From Sphaerimonospora thailandensis (GTDB taxonomy: Bacteria; Actinomycetota; Actinomycetes; Streptosporangiales; Streptosporangiaceae): a DNA stretch of 64,000 nt. This document shows, in pieces, positions 18,315 to 25,986 of this stretch (its first letter is position 1; each line of letters starts with the position of its first letter). The stretch spans positions 1 through 64,000 of the forward strand of contig NZ_BOOG01000031.1 in the NCBI RefSeq assembly GCF_016863115.1. The letters are read 5' to 3'. The notes under the pieces were generated by a model, which was given only the letters and a program-made list of their open reading frames with translations, was not told the origin of the DNA and did no database searches. The translations under genes were made by a program, and so were the position numbers.

Positions 18315-18611
18315 GTGATCTTTAAAATGATCGGTGATGGCCGTCCCTATCCCGACCACGGTCTGTCACACCGCGAGTGGGCGCGGATCCCGCCCCGTCA
18401 GATCCGGCTCGACATGCTGATCACCACCAAGGCGGTGCTGGACCTCAACTCGCTGCTGGCCAAGGACTCGACGTTCTACGGAGACCTCTTCCCGCACGTC
18501 GTCCAGTGGCGGGATGACCTCTACCTCGAAGACGGACTTCATCGCGCCCTTCGGGCCGCCCTCCACCAGCGCTCGGTGCTGCACGCGCGAATCCTCGAAC
18601 TGGAAAAGTGA
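18315..18611 (+). CDS. Conserved actinobacterial protein of unknown function (98 aa)
   Basis: 98 residues from GTG 18315, with TAAACT seven bases upstream (leaderless-like). The sequence begins IFKMIGDGRPYPDHGL and contains DSTFYGDLFPHVVQWRD and LYLEDGLHRALRAAL, a pattern familiar from short proteins conserved in many actinobacteria (recalled, not searched). The LEDGLHRALRA segment resembles ParB-like nuclease folds. It is followed by a terminator shared with the converging tRNA gene. No function is assigned. Confidence 0.65.
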   Translation: MIFKMIGDGRPYPDHGLSHREWARIPPRQIRLDMLITTKAVLDLNSLLAKDSTFYGDLFPHVVQWRDDLYLEDGLHRALRAALHQRSVLHARILELEK

Positions 18612-18672
18612 CCCGGACTCCCCGTCGTCGCCCGCGAAGCTCCCGGATGCTCCCGGTGCTCCCGGACAACAC

Positions 18673-18703
18673 GAAACCCCCGAACCGTAGGTTCGAGGGT
18701 TTC
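18673..18703. terminator. Bidirectional intrinsic terminator
   Basis: Hairpin GAAACCCCCGAAC / GTTCGAGGGTTTC (13-bp arms, one mismatch, 5-nt loop) between the convergent 98-residue gene and tRNA-Ser(CGA). It can serve both. Confidence 0.8.
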
Positions 18704-18724
18704 CGATGTCCTGAGACATCACAG

Positions 18725-18812
18725 TGGCGGTGGAGGTGGGATTTGAACCCACGGTAGGTTGCCCTACACACGCTTTCGAGGCGTGCGCCCTCGGCCACTA
18801 GGCGACTCCACC
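18725..18812 (-). tRNA. tRNA-Ser (anticodon CGA) with encoded CCA
   Basis: Minus-strand class II tRNA: acceptor GGTGGAG/CTCCACC, discriminator G and genomically encoded CCA (complement of 18725-18727). The anticodon loop CTCGAAAG reads CGA, so it decodes UCG. The long variable arm is TGTGTAGGGCAACCTAC and the T loop GTTCAAATC. Confidence 0.95.
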
Positions 18813-18961
18813 GCGCAGCAGCTTACCGGACGAACGGTGATGCCCGCGCATCCGTTTCCCCGCATCCGTCGGCGATTCCCCCGCCACGTCCGCTCCGTGG
18901 CCGCCCCGTGGCCGCCCCGTGGTCGCTCCGTGGCCGCCTCGCCGGCCACCTCGTTGGCGGC

Positions 18962-19462
18962 TCAGCCGCGGCGGGCGGCGAAGAACTCTCCGAGCACGGC
19001 GGCGCATTCGCCGGCCAGCACACCCATGACGACCTCGGGCCGGTGGTTGAGCCGGCGGTCCCTGATGACGTCCCACAGCGAGCCCGCCGCGCCGCCCTTC
19101 TCGTCCGCCGCGCCGTAGACCACCCGATCGACCCGGGCGAGGACCGCGGCCCCGGCGCACATCGTGCAGGGTTCGAGCGTCACGACGAGAGTGCAGCCGG
19201 TGAGCCGCCACTCCCCGGTCACCCGCGCCGCCTCGCGCAGTGCGAGCAGCTCGGCGTGCGCGGTGGGATCGCCGCTCGTCTCACGGTCGTTGCCGGCCGT
19301 CCACAGGATCGCGCCGTCCGGTCCCAGCACCACCGCGCCCACCGGCACCTCACCGCGCTGCCCGGCCCGTACGGCCTCCGCCAGCGCGAGCCGCATCGCC
19401 GGCTCGTAGCGTTCCGCCGGCCCCCCGTTCACCGGCCCCCCGTTCACCGGGCCCCCGTTCAC
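18962..19462 (-). CDS. tadA: tRNA-specific adenosine deaminase
   Basis: 166 residues. Converts A34 to inosine in tRNA-Arg(ACG). Cytidine-deaminase-fold zinc site: H69-A70-E71 and P98-C99-T-M-C102. The N-terminus is built from three 15-bp repeats, each offering an in-frame GTG (19462, 19447, 19432). The first overlaps the upstream stop by 4 bp (GTGA) and is used here; the functional start may be any of them. It is the last gene of a three-gene cluster with two TadA-associated proteins. Confidence 0.9.
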   Translation of the reverse strand: MNGGPVNGGPVNGGPAERYEPAMRLALAEAVRAGQRGEVPVGAVVLGPDGAILWTAGNDRETSGDPTAHAELLALREAARVTGEWRLTGCTLVVTLEPCTMCAGAAVLARVDRVVYGAADEKGGAAGSLWDVIRDRRLNHRPEVVMGVLAGECAAVLGEFFAARRG

Positions 19463-19465
19463 CGC
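19421..19465. repeat. 15-bp tandem repeat at the tadA start
   Basis: Two identical 15-mers (CCCCCCGTTCACCGG at 19421-19435 and 19436-19450) and a third degenerate copy (19451-19465). Each contains CAC, a minus-strand GTG in the tadA frame, so copy-number changes would add or remove start codons without changing frame. Confidence 0.75.
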
Positions 19466-19941
19466 AGCCGGTCGAGCTCGTCGGCGAACCCGAGGCGTTC
19501 GGCGATGAGAGACAGGATGTCCGCGGGGAGCACGCCCTCCTCCATGCTGAGCTCCAGCAGTTCCTCGGCGCTCAACGAGAAGTCCGTGAGCAACTCGAGG
19601 TCGCCCACCGGACGGATGCCGAGGTCGGGCGCGTCCCCGTCCACGGCGACTCCGGCGAGCTCACCGAAGATCTCACCGAGAGGATCGGCCGTCGCGGCAT
19701 GGGCGTCGGAGATGAACACTCGGGGGTCGAAGTCGTCCTCGTAGCGGACGACCGCGAACCACTCGTCCTCGACCTCGACGCACAGCAGGACCAACTCGTC
19801 GCCGCTGAGCCCGAGCGCCTCCTGCGCCGCGTCACCCAGGTCGTCGGCTATCTCAGCCTCCCCGAGGTCGACCTCGGCACCGGTCCAGCGACCGCCGGCC
19901 CTGGTGAAGGCCGCGGAGAAGAGGTTGGATCTCGAGGGCAT
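19459..19941 (-). CDS. tRNA adenosine deaminase-associated protein, paralogue 2
   Basis: 160 residues, acidic and soluble. It shares the closing pattern of its neighbour: RPVGDLELLTDFSLSAEELLEL and LPADILSLIAERLGF correspond to YPAGDLSIFADLGL and WPDEVLSSIAARLGF. It overlaps tadA by 4 bp and follows the first paralogue by 15 bp. A role in support of TadA is assumed only from the constant neighbourhood of the family in actinobacteria. Confidence 0.7.
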   Translation of the reverse strand: MPSRSNLFSAAFTRAGGRWTGAEVDLGEAEIADDLGDAAQEALGLSGDELVLLCVEVEDEWFAVVRYEDDFDPRVFISDAHAATADPLGEIFGELAGVAVDGDAPDLGIRPVGDLELLTDFSLSAEELLELSMEEGVLPADILSLIAERLGFADELDRLR

Positions 19942-19956
19942 AGCCGTCTCCCGAGG

Positions 19957-20448
19957 TCAGCCGATGGCAGCGTCGACGGCGCGTTCGAACGGCTGGTAGA
20001 ACCCCAGCCGCGCGGCGATGCTGGACAGCACCTCATCCGGCCACAGATCGGGGTCGCCGGACAGCGCCCCCAGCTCCATCTCGTCGAGTCCGAGGTCGGC
20101 GAAGATGGACAGATCCCCGGCCGGGTACACACCGTCGAGATCTTCATCTTCCGGAACCGGCACGTCGAGGTATTCGAGCACCTGCCGCGCGAGCGACCAG
20201 TCCCATGCCGCAGTGATGTCCGAGAGGAAGACGCTCACCCGTTCACCGAAAACCCGTAACACCACAAAGAAGTCATCCCCCACCGCGACCATGCCAATCG
20301 TGGTTCCCATGCTCGGCGTCTGGCGGAGGGCGTGGAGGAGTCCGTGCAGGTCGGAGGTGAGCGCGACGGGAAGCATCTCGGCCTCCCAGCGATCATCCTC
20401 ACGATAGACCACGATGGCGAAGTCAAGCGCGTCTACGTCGTCTGTCAT
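19957..20448 (-). CDS. tRNA adenosine deaminase-associated protein
   Basis: 163 residues from ATG 20448. GGTGGGG lies 6 bases upstream, while ATG 20454 would sit directly on that sequence. It begins TDDVDALDFAIVVYREDDRW and contains DDFFVVLRVFGERVSVFLSD and WDWSLARQVLEYLDV, the pattern of the protein family annotated as tRNA adenosine deaminase-associated. First gene of the cluster with paralogue 2 and tadA; divergent from upp. Confidence 0.75.
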   Translation of the reverse strand: MTDDVDALDFAIVVYREDDRWEAEMLPVALTSDLHGLLHALRQTPSMGTTIGMVAVGDDFFVVLRVFGERVSVFLSDITAAWDWSLARQVLEYLDVPVPEDEDLDGVYPAGDLSIFADLGLDEMELGALSGDPDLWPDEVLSSIAARLGFYQPFERAVDAAIG

Positions 20449-20589
20449 CGTCATCCCCACCGGCACGGTCCTCACGTCACGCAATCGTCCCAGACTCGGC
20501 CTTCCCCCGCCCGCCGGTCACCCCAAATTGTGATCGAAAGAGTCAGACGACGTCGATGATCCGCCCTGGACACGGTAACTTTTCCTGCC

Positions 20590-21228
20590 ATGGAGACCCT
20601 CGTCGTCGATCACCCGCTCGTCGCCCACAAGCTGACCGCACTCCGTGACGTGCGGACCGACTCGCCGACGTTCCGCCGACTCGCCGACGAGTTGGTCACG
20701 CTCCTCGCCTACGAGGCCACCCGTGACGTCCGCGTCACCGACGTCACCGTTGAGACGCCGCTCGTGTCCGCCCGTGGCGTACGGCTCACCCGTCCGGCGC
20801 CGCTCGTCGTGCCGATCCTGCGTGCCGGGCTCGGCATGCTCGACGGCATGACCCGGATCCTGCCGACGGCCGAGGTGGGTTTCCTGGGCATGATCCGCGA
20901 CGAGTCCACACTGAAGGCCCAAACGTACGCCACCCGGCTGCCGGAGGACCTGTCCGGACGTCAGTGCTATGTGCTCGATCCGATGCTGGCGACCGGCGGC
21001 ACGCTTGCCGCGGCGGTCCGCTTCCTCTTCGATCGCGGGGCGCAGGATGTCACCGCCATCTGCCTGCTGGCCGCACCCGAGGGGATCGCGCACATGGACG
21101 AGACCTTCGGCGGCACCGGCAAGCCGATCCGCGTGGTGACCGCCGCCCTCGACGAGCGGCTCAACGAGCAGGGCTACATCGTGCCCGGTCTCGGCGATGC
21201 CGGAGACCGTCTCTACGGCGTCGTCTGA
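20590..21228 (+). CDS. upp: Uracil phosphoribosyltransferase
   Basis: 212 residues, the full family length. Salvages uracil with PRPP to UMP. The PRPP loop is in [11 protein letters not shown], the catalytic region includes PILRAGLGM, and the uracil-binding end has [19 protein letters not shown] 20590 has TAACTT eight bases upstream. It is divergent from the TadA-associated gene. A 14-bp tandem repeat starts at its stop codon. Confidence 0.95.
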   Translation: METLVVDHPLVAHKLTALRDVRTDSPTFRRLADELVTLLAYEATRDVRVTDVTVETPLVSARGVRLTRPAPLVVPILRAGLGMLDGMTRILPTAEVGFLGMIRDESTLKAQTYATRLPEDLSGRQCYVLDPMLATGGTLAAAVRFLFDRGAQDVTAICLLAAPEGIAHMDETFGGTGKPIRVVTAALDERLNEQGYIVPGLGDAGDRLYGVV

Positions 21229-21264
21229 TCGGGTCGTTCTGATCGGGTCGTTCTGATCGGGTCG
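21225..21264. repeat. 14-bp tandem repeat over the upp stop codon
   Basis: The unit CTGATCGGGTCGTT occurs at 21225-21238 and 21239-21252 and partly at 21253-21264. The first copy contains the upp TGA stop. No function is apparent. Confidence 0.8.
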
Positions 21265-21626
21265 CCAGATCCGGTCGCCTGACCAGCATGAACGGAGGTC
21301 GGCGGGGCTTGATGGACGGGTTTGATCGTCGTCATCTGACCGACTTGGCCTGATCTACCGCTCAGCCACATTCCCCTGTCGTCTCGGCGAGAACCCTCTG
21401 ATGGTCAATCCCCCGGTCACGTCATGCGCGACTCGGTTACACTACGCGCTTATATGGGTACGTAGAGTTATGAAGACGTCTCTTCGTGTTCACGTGACGA
21501 ACGCCAGGCGGTGTGAAGGCCGGTGCGGTCCGCGGGAAACGGGACGACGGCAACGGTTGATCATGGCTCGATGTTCGGCGGCTTCAACCGCTTTACCGAA
21601 CCGGGCAGCTGGGTAATGTATAGGTC
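21265..21626. other. Intergenic region between upp and a small membrane-protein gene
   Basis: About 360 bp without a convincing gene. A 71-codon plus-strand frame at 21401-21616 is Arg/Cys-rich, lacks codon bias and was rejected. The right end holds TAATGT seven bases before ATG 21627, the likely -10 of the next operon. Nothing else could be identified. Confidence 0.4.
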
Positions 21627-21803
21627 ATGGGAGTGGTGACGGCGGTGCAAGCCAAGAAGGTCCTCAAGTGGGGGGCCATCATCCTGGTGGCTTTCTACCT
21701 GTTGACAAGGCCGACTGACGCGGCTCGGACGGTCCACGGAGCGCTCAACGGCATGGTGAGCGCGGCCAACTCGATGGCTCAGTTCTTCGCCACCCTGACA
21801 TGA
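21627..21803 (+). CDS. Small single-helix membrane protein (58 aa)
   Basis: A 58-codon frame from ATG 21627 to TGA 21803. It begins MGVVTAVQAKKVLKWG, then has one transmembrane helix (AIILVAFYLL) and an amphipathic tail (ALNGMVSAANSMAQFFATL). The stop overlaps the ATG of the PH-domain gene by 4 bp (ATGA), strong evidence that it is translated and coupled. TAATGT sits seven bases before the start (leaderless-like). Function unknown; perhaps a partner of the PH-domain membrane protein. Confidence 0.75.
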   Translation: MGVVTAVQAKKVLKWGAIILVAFYLLTRPTDAARTVHGALNGMVSAANSMAQFFATLT

Positions 21804-22330
21804 GACTTGTGACCCACGGGGATTCCGCCCCGTCGTCGGTCAACCGTTACCTCCTCCCCCACGAGCAACAAGTCATCATGGTCAGGCGCCACCCCGCCGT
21901 CCTGCTCAGACCGGTCGCCGAGATCTTCGGTGGGCTGATCCTCGCGGGCCTGCTCAGCAAATGGCTGAGCGACGGCGGCGCGGGCCAGGCCCTCGTCCTG
22001 ATCTGGTGGGCCTGGCTGCTACTCCTCATCCGGTTCGTGTGGAAGGTCGCCGAGTGGTCGGTCGACTACTTCGTCGTAACCTCCGCACGCATGCTCCTCA
22101 CCACCGGTCTGATCACGCGCAAGGTCGCGATGATGCCCCTGAGCAAGGTCACCGACATGAGTTTCCAGCGCTCGCTCCTCGGCCGCATGCTCGGCTACGG
22201 CGAGTTCGTCATGGAGTCGGCCGGCCAGGATCAGGCGCTGCGCACCGTGCCCTACATCCCCTACCCCGAGACCTTGTACCTAGAAGTCTGTCAAATGATC
22301 TTCCCTGGCAACGACTCGGACGACGACTGA
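21800..22330 (+). CDS. PH domain-containing membrane protein (bPH2/YdbS-like)
   Basis: 176 residues. After a short N-terminus come two close transmembrane helices (PVAEIFGGLILAGLLS and ALVLIWWAWLLLLIRFVW), then a bacterial PH-like domain: VDYFVVTSARMLLTTGLITRK, MPLSKVTDMSFQRSLLGRML and GYGEFVMESAG. Coupled to the small membrane protein upstream. Bacterial PH domains of this type are of unknown role, probably protein-protein contact at the membrane. Confidence 0.85.
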   Translation: MRLVTHGDSAPSSVNRYLLPHEQQVIMVRRHPAVLLRPVAEIFGGLILAGLLSKWLSDGGAGQALVLIWWAWLLLLIRFVWKVAEWSVDYFVVTSARMLLTTGLITRKVAMMPLSKVTDMSFQRSLLGRMLGYGEFVMESAGQDQALRTVPYIPYPETLYLEVCQMIFPGNDSDDD

Positions 22331-22467
22331 CCCGTCCCACCAACCAGCCCTTCTCGACAACCGTGATCGAACCTTCACCGGGTGATTCTTGGTGGAGGGT
22401 TACACGATTCGGCGGCTTCATGCCATTATGGCCCCATCATTGACCATCCCCCGCCCTGAGAGATCAG

Positions 22468-23793
22468 ATGCCGAGTCAGGGAACCATCGGTGACCGCGTC
22501 CGCGGATTGCGGTTGAGCAGGCGCATGTCTCAGGCCCAGTTGGCCGGACCCGACCTGTCGGACAGTTACGTCTCCCTCATCGAGTCCGGAAAGCGGACGC
22601 CCACTCCAGTCGTTGCGCGCCTCCTTGCCGAGCGGCTCGGTTGCACCACTGAGTTCCTGCTTCACGGGATAGAGCCTCGCCAGCGCATCGACACCGAGCT
22701 CGGCCTCCGACACGCCGAGCTCGAGCTTTATCACGGCGACCCCGCCGCCGCCGCCGACCGATTCGGCGACATAGTGAAGGCGGCGGGCGAGGACAACGCC
22801 ATGTTGGCCGCGCACGCGCGTGTCGGCGTGGCCCGCGCGCTGGAGGCTCAGGGGCGCACCGGACGGGCGGTTGAGGCCTACGAACGGCTCCGCCGGGAGG
22901 CGGCCGCGCACCCCGAGCGCCTCGCCGACCTTCCTCTGGTCGTCTCGCTGTGCCGGTGCTACCAGCGGGCCGGCGACCGGCTGCGAGCTCGGGATCTCGG
23001 TGCCCACGCCCTCGCTCAGGCCGACCGGCTCGGCATCGCCGAGGGCGAGCTGGCCATGGAGCTGGCACTCTCGCTCGTGGAGACCGAGAGCGGCCTGCCC
23101 TACGTCGAGCGCGTGCTCGCGGCGACACAGGTGACCAAGGCCGTCGACCAGACTTCCGAGGTGCTCGCCCTGTGGCAGGCCAGCGTGGCCGCCGCCGAGG
23201 GAGAGGACTCCGCGCTGGCCGTCCGCCTCGCGGAGGACGCCCTGTCGGCGGGCAGGAACGCTCGGATCGCGGTGCGCCGCGCACGGATCGCGATGCACTG
23301 GGCGCGGATCGCCGTCGACGCCGGGGACGCGGATTTGGACCGAGCCAACGAGCTCGCCGCCTCCGCGACAGGTGTCTTCTCCGCTTTTCCCGGCGAGAAG
23401 GCCGAGCATGCCCGCAGTCTCATCGTGCTGAGTCATGTGCGCTTTCGCGGTGGCGACACGGAATCCGCGGTGGATCTCGCCGAGCAGGCACTGGATCTGC
23501 TGGTCGCCATCCGCGGGACGACGGCCGCCACCGCGCATCTGGTACTCGCCGAAGTCGCATTGGCACGCTCCCGCGACGCGGCTCCGGCGCTGCGGCGTGC
23601 CCAGGACCTGCTCGGCAGCGACACGGCGCTTCCCGGCATGGAGACCGCCCGGGCCTGGCGCAGGCTCGGTGACCTGTGGGGACAGGCCGGTGACGTCGAT
23701 CAGCAGGCCGGGGCATATCGTAGGGCCCTGGAAGCCGTGGGAATCCGCGTGCACATACCGGGCTCCACCTCTTCGGCCATGCTGATCCGATAA
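22468..23793 (+). CDS. XRE-family HTH regulator with TPR-like repeats
   Basis: 441 residues. Residues about 8-62 are an XRE helix-turn-helix (IGDRVRGLRLSRRMSQAQLA, then YVSLIESGKRTPT). The rest is almost all helical with TPR-like Ala/Leu repeats, as in actinobacterial regulators that bind a peptide or partner protein through the repeats. GAGAG lies upstream of ATG 22468. It is followed by a separate GntR gene 100 bp on. Target genes are unknown. Confidence 0.8.
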   Translation: MPSQGTIGDRVRGLRLSRRMSQAQLAGPDLSDSYVSLIESGKRTPTPVVARLLAERLGCTTEFLLHGIEPRQRIDTELGLRHAELELYHGDPAAAADRFGDIVKAAGEDNAMLAAHARVGVARALEAQGRTGRAVEAYERLRREAAAHPERLADLPLVVSLCRCYQRAGDRLRARDLGAHALAQADRLGIAEGELAMELALSLVETESGLPYVERVLAATQVTKAVDQTSEVLALWQASVAAAEGEDSALAVRLAEDALSAGRNARIAVRRARIAMHWARIAVDAGDADLDRANELAASATGVFSAFPGEKAEHARSLIVLSHVRFRGGDTESAVDLAEQALDLLVAIRGTTAATAHLVLAEVALARSRDAAPALRRAQDLLGSDTALPGMETARAWRRLGDLWGQAGDVDQQAGAYRRALEAVGIRVHIPGSTSSAMLIR

Positions 23794-23844
23794 GCCTCCT
23801 GGGAGCCCCCGGCGTTGGTCTGGAGGCTCTGGAATAATTGGGGT

Positions 23845-23854
23845 TGACCGGTCA
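23845..23854. promoter_or_regulatory. Palindromic operator candidate before the GntR gene
   Basis: Perfect 10-bp palindrome TGACCGGTCA about 40 bp before the GntR start; TGACCGG recurs at 23868-23874. The position fits self-regulation by the GntR/FadR protein, but this is not shown. Confidence 0.3.
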
Positions 23855-23893
23855 TTCAATCATCGGATGACCGGCACCCGAAGGAGGCTGAGT

Positions 23894-24607
23894 GTGAGTC
23901 TGCGGACGGCGCAGCGGGCGTCTCTGGTGGACCAGGTGATCGACCAGCTCAAGGAGCAGATCACCTCTGGTTCCTGGCAGATGCATGCCAAGATTCCCAC
24001 TGAGACGGTTCTCGCCGAGCAACTCGGAGTCGGTCGCAACACCGTGCGCGAGGCGGTGCGAGCGCTGACCCATGCGGGACTTTTGGAGTGCCGCCAGGGA
24101 GACGGAACCTATGTCCGGGCCACCAGCGAGCTGTCAGGCGCCATGGCCCGACGGCTGCGAGCGGCCGAGCAGTTGGAGATCCTGGAAGTTCGGCGCGCGC
24201 TCGAAGTCGAGGCGGCCCGCCTTGCGGCTACCCGGCGCACCGCCGAGGACGTGTCCGCCATCGAGGCGGCGCTGAGCGAGCGCGAAAAGGCATGGGCGAA
24301 CGGCGACCCCGAGAAGTTCGTCGAGGCGGACCTGGCCTTCCACGTGACGGTCGTGGAGGCGACGCACAACAACGTGCTGATTGATCTCTACACCGACTTC
24401 TCGGCAGCGCTGCGAGCGAGCATCGCGGCGGCGGGCGGTTCCCTGGAGCAGAACTACATCCCCCACGACGCCATCGTGCGGGCCATCGTCGCAGGGGATG
24501 CCACGGCAGCGGAGCGGGCCGGCCACGCGTGCATGGAGCACATCCTGATCGCGCTGACCGACACGCAGAGCCTGACCGATTCGCAGAACGTGACCGCCTC
24601 GGCCTGA
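23894..24607 (+). CDS. GntR/FadR-family transcriptional regulator
   Basis: 237 residues from GTG 23894, six bases after a perfect AAGGAGG; the ATG at 23867 lies before that site and was rejected. The winged helix-turn-helix (about 10-75) contains IPTETVLAEQLGVGRNTVREAVRAL and GLLECRQGDGTYV. The C-terminal all-helical FCD domain has EILEVRRALEVEAARLAA and AFHVTVVEATHN with metal-ligand-type His/Asp positions, usually sensing small organic acids. The gene ends where a 33-bp direct repeat starts. Confidence 0.85.
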   Translation: MSLRTAQRASLVDQVIDQLKEQITSGSWQMHAKIPTETVLAEQLGVGRNTVREAVRALTHAGLLECRQGDGTYVRATSELSGAMARRLRAAEQLEILEVRRALEVEAARLAATRRTAEDVSAIEAALSEREKAWANGDPEKFVEADLAFHVTVVEATHNNVLIDLYTDFSAALRASIAAAGGSLEQNYIPHDAIVRAIVAGDATAAERAGHACMEHILIALTDTQSLTDSQNVTASA

Positions 24608-24610
24608 GCG

Positions 24611-24778
24611 ACGCCGCGAGGCGCCATCTGGGCGACCGCAGCCCACGGAGTGTTCCGTAGATCTTCGCCGTAGCGAGGATCGGCCAGATGGATGCATCGC
24701 AAGGCGGAGGAGGAGGCCATAGCGGAGCTATGGACGACGACGACAACGCCGCGAGGCGCCATCTGGGCGACCGCAGCC
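24611..24778. repeat. 33-bp direct repeats 135 bp apart, with internal dyad
   Basis: Identical 33-mers at 24611-24643 and 24746-24778, both starting ACGCCGCGAGGCGCCATCTG. Between them are the palindrome GATGCATC (near 24691) and the inverted repeat CCATAGC/GCTATGG (24717-24733). The first copy begins just after the GntR stop and the second abuts the stop of the converging beta-clamp gene. It looks like an interspersed intergenic element with duplicated ends; no coding sequence was accepted. Confidence 0.7.
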
Positions 24779-24779
24779 T

Positions 24780-25871
24780 TTAGGCGAGGCGGAGGGACAT
24801 GACCAGGTAGCGGAAGCCGGAGTCGTCCGCCTCGCTCGCGATCAGGGCGGGGCGGGTCGGCGAGTCCATGTGGAGGCGCACACGCTCGGTCTCGACTCCG
24901 TTCAGGCCATCGAGCAGGTAGTGCGGCTGGAAAGCGATCTGGATGTCATCCCCTGTCAGATCAGCCTCGATGATCTCGGTTCCCCGGCCGATCTCCCCAC
25001 CGCCGGCCTGGATCTGCACCTGGCCCTGAGAGAAGGAGAGCCGAACGGCCGTGTTGCGCTCCGCGACCAGAGCCACCCGCTTGACGGCCTCGGCGAAGGG
25101 GGCGACGGCCAGGTCGGCGTGGATCGCCCATTGCTGGGAGAGCCGCGATCGGTAGTCGATGAACTGGTCGTCGAGCAGCCTCACCGTGGTGGTGCGGCCC
25201 TGGCTCGCGAAACCCGCGATGTTGTCGCTCAGCCCGATCGAGACCTCACCGCCGCGCAGTGCACGTGCCACCTCGACCAGGACTCGCGCGGGCACCACCA
25301 CGCCGTGTCGTTCGTCCTGCCGCTCGGGGTGCCACAGGAAGTCCTCGGCCGCGATCCGATAGCGGTCGGTGGCGGCCATCGTGACCCGCACGCCGTCGAT
25401 GTCCACCCGGATGCCGGTGAGCATCGGCAGCGTCTCGTCCCGGCTCGCGGCGGCGGCGACGTGGCCGACCGCGCTCGCGAAGGCGCCCCCGCCCACCGCA
25501 CCGATCTCCCGCGGCATGGCGGGCGGCTTCGGGAAGTCCTCATCCGGCAGCGTGAGCAGACTGTATTCCAGGCTGCCGCAGCGCAGCACGGCCTCCGCGC
25601 CGCTCCTGGCGATCTCGACGGGGCGGTCCGGGAGGCTTCTGGTGATCTCGGCCAGGACCCGGCCCGGGATCAGGACCCGCCCCGGCTCGGCGACATCGGC
25701 CTCGATCCGCGCGCGGGCGGACACGTCATAGTCGAAGGCCGAGACGTACAGGTCCTCGCCCGCCTCGAGCAGCAGTCCCGACAGCACGGGGATGGCGGGC
25801 CTGCCCGGCAGCACGCGGGCGGTCCAGGTCACGGCCTCGGCGAGCACACTGCTGTTCACCTGGAATTTCAC
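24780..25871 (-). CDS. DNA polymerase III beta sliding clamp, second copy
   Basis: 363 residues from GTG 25871, five bases after AGGAGG. The three clamp domains are recognisable: the N-terminal FQVNSSVLAEAVTWTARVLPGRPAIPVLSGLLL, then RVLAEITRSLPDRPVEI, LPDEDFPKPP and MLTGIRVDIDGVRVTMAATDRYR, and the C-terminal YLVMSLRL, corresponding to the usual YLLMPVRL. The canonical dnaN normally sits beside dnaA at oriC, outside this window, so this is probably a paralogue. It could load on DNA for repair or stress, which is inference. No replication gene is next to it. Confidence 0.85.
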   Translation of the reverse strand: MKFQVNSSVLAEAVTWTARVLPGRPAIPVLSGLLLEAGEDLYVSAFDYDVSARARIEADVAEPGRVLIPGRVLAEITRSLPDRPVEIARSGAEAVLRCGSLEYSLLTLPDEDFPKPPAMPREIGAVGGGAFASAVGHVAAAASRDETLPMLTGIRVDIDGVRVTMAATDRYRIAAEDFLWHPERQDERHGVVVPARVLVEVARALRGGEVSIGLSDNIAGFASQGRTTTVRLLDDQFIDYRSRLSQQWAIHADLAVAPFAEAVKRVALVAERNTAVRLSFSQGQVQIQAGGGEIGRGTEIIEADLTGDDIQIAFQPHYLLDGLNGVETERVRLHMDSPTRPALIASEADDSGFRYLVMSLRLA

Positions 25872-25986
25872 CTTGGCCTCCTGCTCTCCCGGTCCGCGTC
25901 TCGTTGCAAAGGTAGCCCGTGGGACCGACAGAAAAGACCGGGCTCGCAAGACCGGCCTGAGAGAACCGCGCCGCCCGGCCTGAGCA

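Noticed and set aside
21401-21616. 71-codon plus-strand frame after upp
   Set aside because: Arg/Cys-rich without codon bias; no ribosome-binding site.
22426-23859. 477-codon frame antisense to the XRE/TPR gene
   Set aside because: A high-GC shadow of the real gene; Gly/Arg-rich with no domain.
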